Assembly: GCF_900095135.1 (NCBI RefSeq)
Contig: NZ_LT605205.1
Span: forward strand, 992,001 to 1,056,000
Direction of reading: 5' to 3'
From: Proteiniphilum saccharofermentans
Lineage (GTDB): Bacteria > Bacteroidota > Bacteroidia > Bacteroidales > Dysgonomonadaceae
Length of the DNA: 64,000 bases
Shown one piece after another: positions 63,313 to 64,000 of the stretch. The notes under the pieces were generated by a model. It ran no database searches and had not been told where the DNA came from. It saw only the letters and a program-made list of their open reading frames with translations. The position numbers and the translations under genes were made by a program. How positions within the stretch are numbered: position 1 is the stretch's first letter; each line of letters begins with the position of its first letter.

Positions 63313-64000
63313 TTATATCTCTTCCTCACCGGTCAGATCGAGTTTTTCATCGTCCTTACCGCGATCGAAGAACATCTTTTTAAGGGGGTTCTTACGGGCT
63401 TCATCATAAGCCAGCCGGTTCCTGAAAATATCGATCCCCATATAGATAGCCTGACGGAACGATTCATCGGAAGCCAGGTTCTTTCCCGCGATATCGTAAG
63501 CGGTACCATGGTCGGGTGAAGTGCGGACGATAGGGAGTCCGGCCGTAAAATTGACTCCCGAATCCATAGCAAGGGTCTTGAAAGGGATCAATCCCTGGTC
63601 GTGGTACATCGCCAGTATGGCATCGAACTCCTTGAAGCGCCCTGATCCGAAAAAACCGTCGGCAGCAAAAGGACCGGCACAGAGGATCCATTCATCCTGC
63701 GCCTCTTTCACCGCGGGTGCAATAATCTCTTCTTCCTCTTTCCCCAATAACCCGTTTTCGCCGGCATGGGGGTTCAATCCCAGTACGGCAATGCGGGGAT
63801 TCTCTACCCTGAAGTCACGCTTCAACGAATGGTTGAGCGTTTTCAGTTTCTCCATGATCAATTCTTTGGAGAGTTTCGTCGAAACTTTAGAGAGAGGGAC
63901 ATGGGCAGTGACCAGCGCTACACGCATGGTTTCCGTGGCCATGATCATCAGCGCTTTTTCTCCGTCCGAGGCAAACCGCTCCTCCAGGAACTCGGTATGC
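63313..64000 (-). CDS. pdxA: 4-hydroxythreonine-4-phosphate dehydrogenase (start outside window)
   Basis: The frame is open to the window end, so about 228 C-terminal residues are visible. Motifs are HTEFLEERFASD at the very edge, VLGLNPHAGENGLLG, AILAMYHDQGLIPFKTL and FTAGLPIVRTSPDHGTAYDIAG, with the metal-binding histidines of PdxA. It acts in pyridoxal phosphate synthesis by the DXP-independent-of-PdxST route. A short C-terminal extension after the family core (KKMFFDRGKDDEK) is acidic. Confidence 0.94.
   Translation of the reverse strand, partial: HTEFLEERFASDGEKALMIMATETMRVALVTAHVPLSKVSTKLSKELIMEKLKTLNHSLKRDFRVENPRIAVLGLNPHAGENGLLGKEEEEIIAPAVKEAQDEWILCAGPFAADGFFGSGRFKEFDAILAMYHDQGLIPFKTLAMDSGVNFTAGLPIVRTSPDHGTAYDIAGKNLASDESFRQAIYMGIDIFRNRLAYDEARKNPLKKMFFDRGKDDEKLDLTGEEEI

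Overview
The window comes from a member of the Bacteroidota, almost certainly order Bacteroidales. The evidence is the set of Bacteroidetes-type families (GH92 and GH2 glycosidases, DUF4625 lipoproteins, DUF4252 protein, DUF5040/SGNH-like protein, Na+-NQR, dipeptidyl peptidase IV), promoter boxes of the TAnnTTTG type with an upstream TTG, scarce Shine-Dalgarno sequences and zinc-free forms of several ribosomal proteins. A Dysgonomonadaceae-like genome (Proteiniphilum, Petrimonas) would fit, but that is inference. No phage, integrase, insertion sequence, CRISPR array, rRNA or tRNA was seen.

Layout. 1-1.6 kb: end of a PfpI/DJ-1 gene, then the cbpA-cbpM chaperone pair. 1.6-5.7 kb: a probable metal-uptake locus with two DUF4625 lipoproteins (one with a His-rich tail) and a TonB-dependent receptor, divergent from a Fur/Zur-family regulator; a near-perfect 39-bp palindrome lies between them. 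5.7-13.8 kb: GH92 mannosidase, OPT transporter, DPP IV and a membrane protein with a Nudix-like tail. 13.9-15.5 kb: an ECF sigma factor with a sequence-evident autoregulatory promoter, a membrane anti-sigma-like protein and a DUF4252 protein. 15.8-34.9 kb: the continuous str-S10-spc-alpha translation cluster (rpsL to rplQ, with fusA, secY, map, infA, rpoA), without tuf or adk. 34.9-42.5 kb: GH2 mannosidase, type II NADH dehydrogenase, SGNH-like protein, Nif3 protein and a zinc-ribbon coiled-coil protein. 42.5-48.8 kb: nqrABCDEF sodium pump. 48.9-50.5 kb: pabB and pabC-like genes on the minus strand. 50.9-63.2 kb: a complete branched-chain amino acid operon leuA-leuC-leuD-cimA/leuA2-leuB-ilvD-ilvB-ilvN-ilvC. 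63.3 kb-end: start-truncated pdxA.

The most interesting finding is the leader of the branched-chain operon. A Bacteroidales-type promoter is followed by a 20-codon leader peptide in which nine of eleven consecutive codons are Val, Ile or Leu. After it come a perfect 16-bp terminator stem with a T run and a 7-nt segment, overlapping the leader stop codon, that is exactly complementary to the terminator's 5' arm. This is the full geometry of ribosome-mediated attenuation. A second, much weaker mini-leader (Leu-Asn-Ile-Leu) sits in the ilvD-ilvB gap. Other signals are the Fur/Zur operator, the ECF autoregulatory promoter, structured gaps in front of rpsG, rpsJ and rpsD, and at least four families of short repeats that recur at gene junctions in both orientations.
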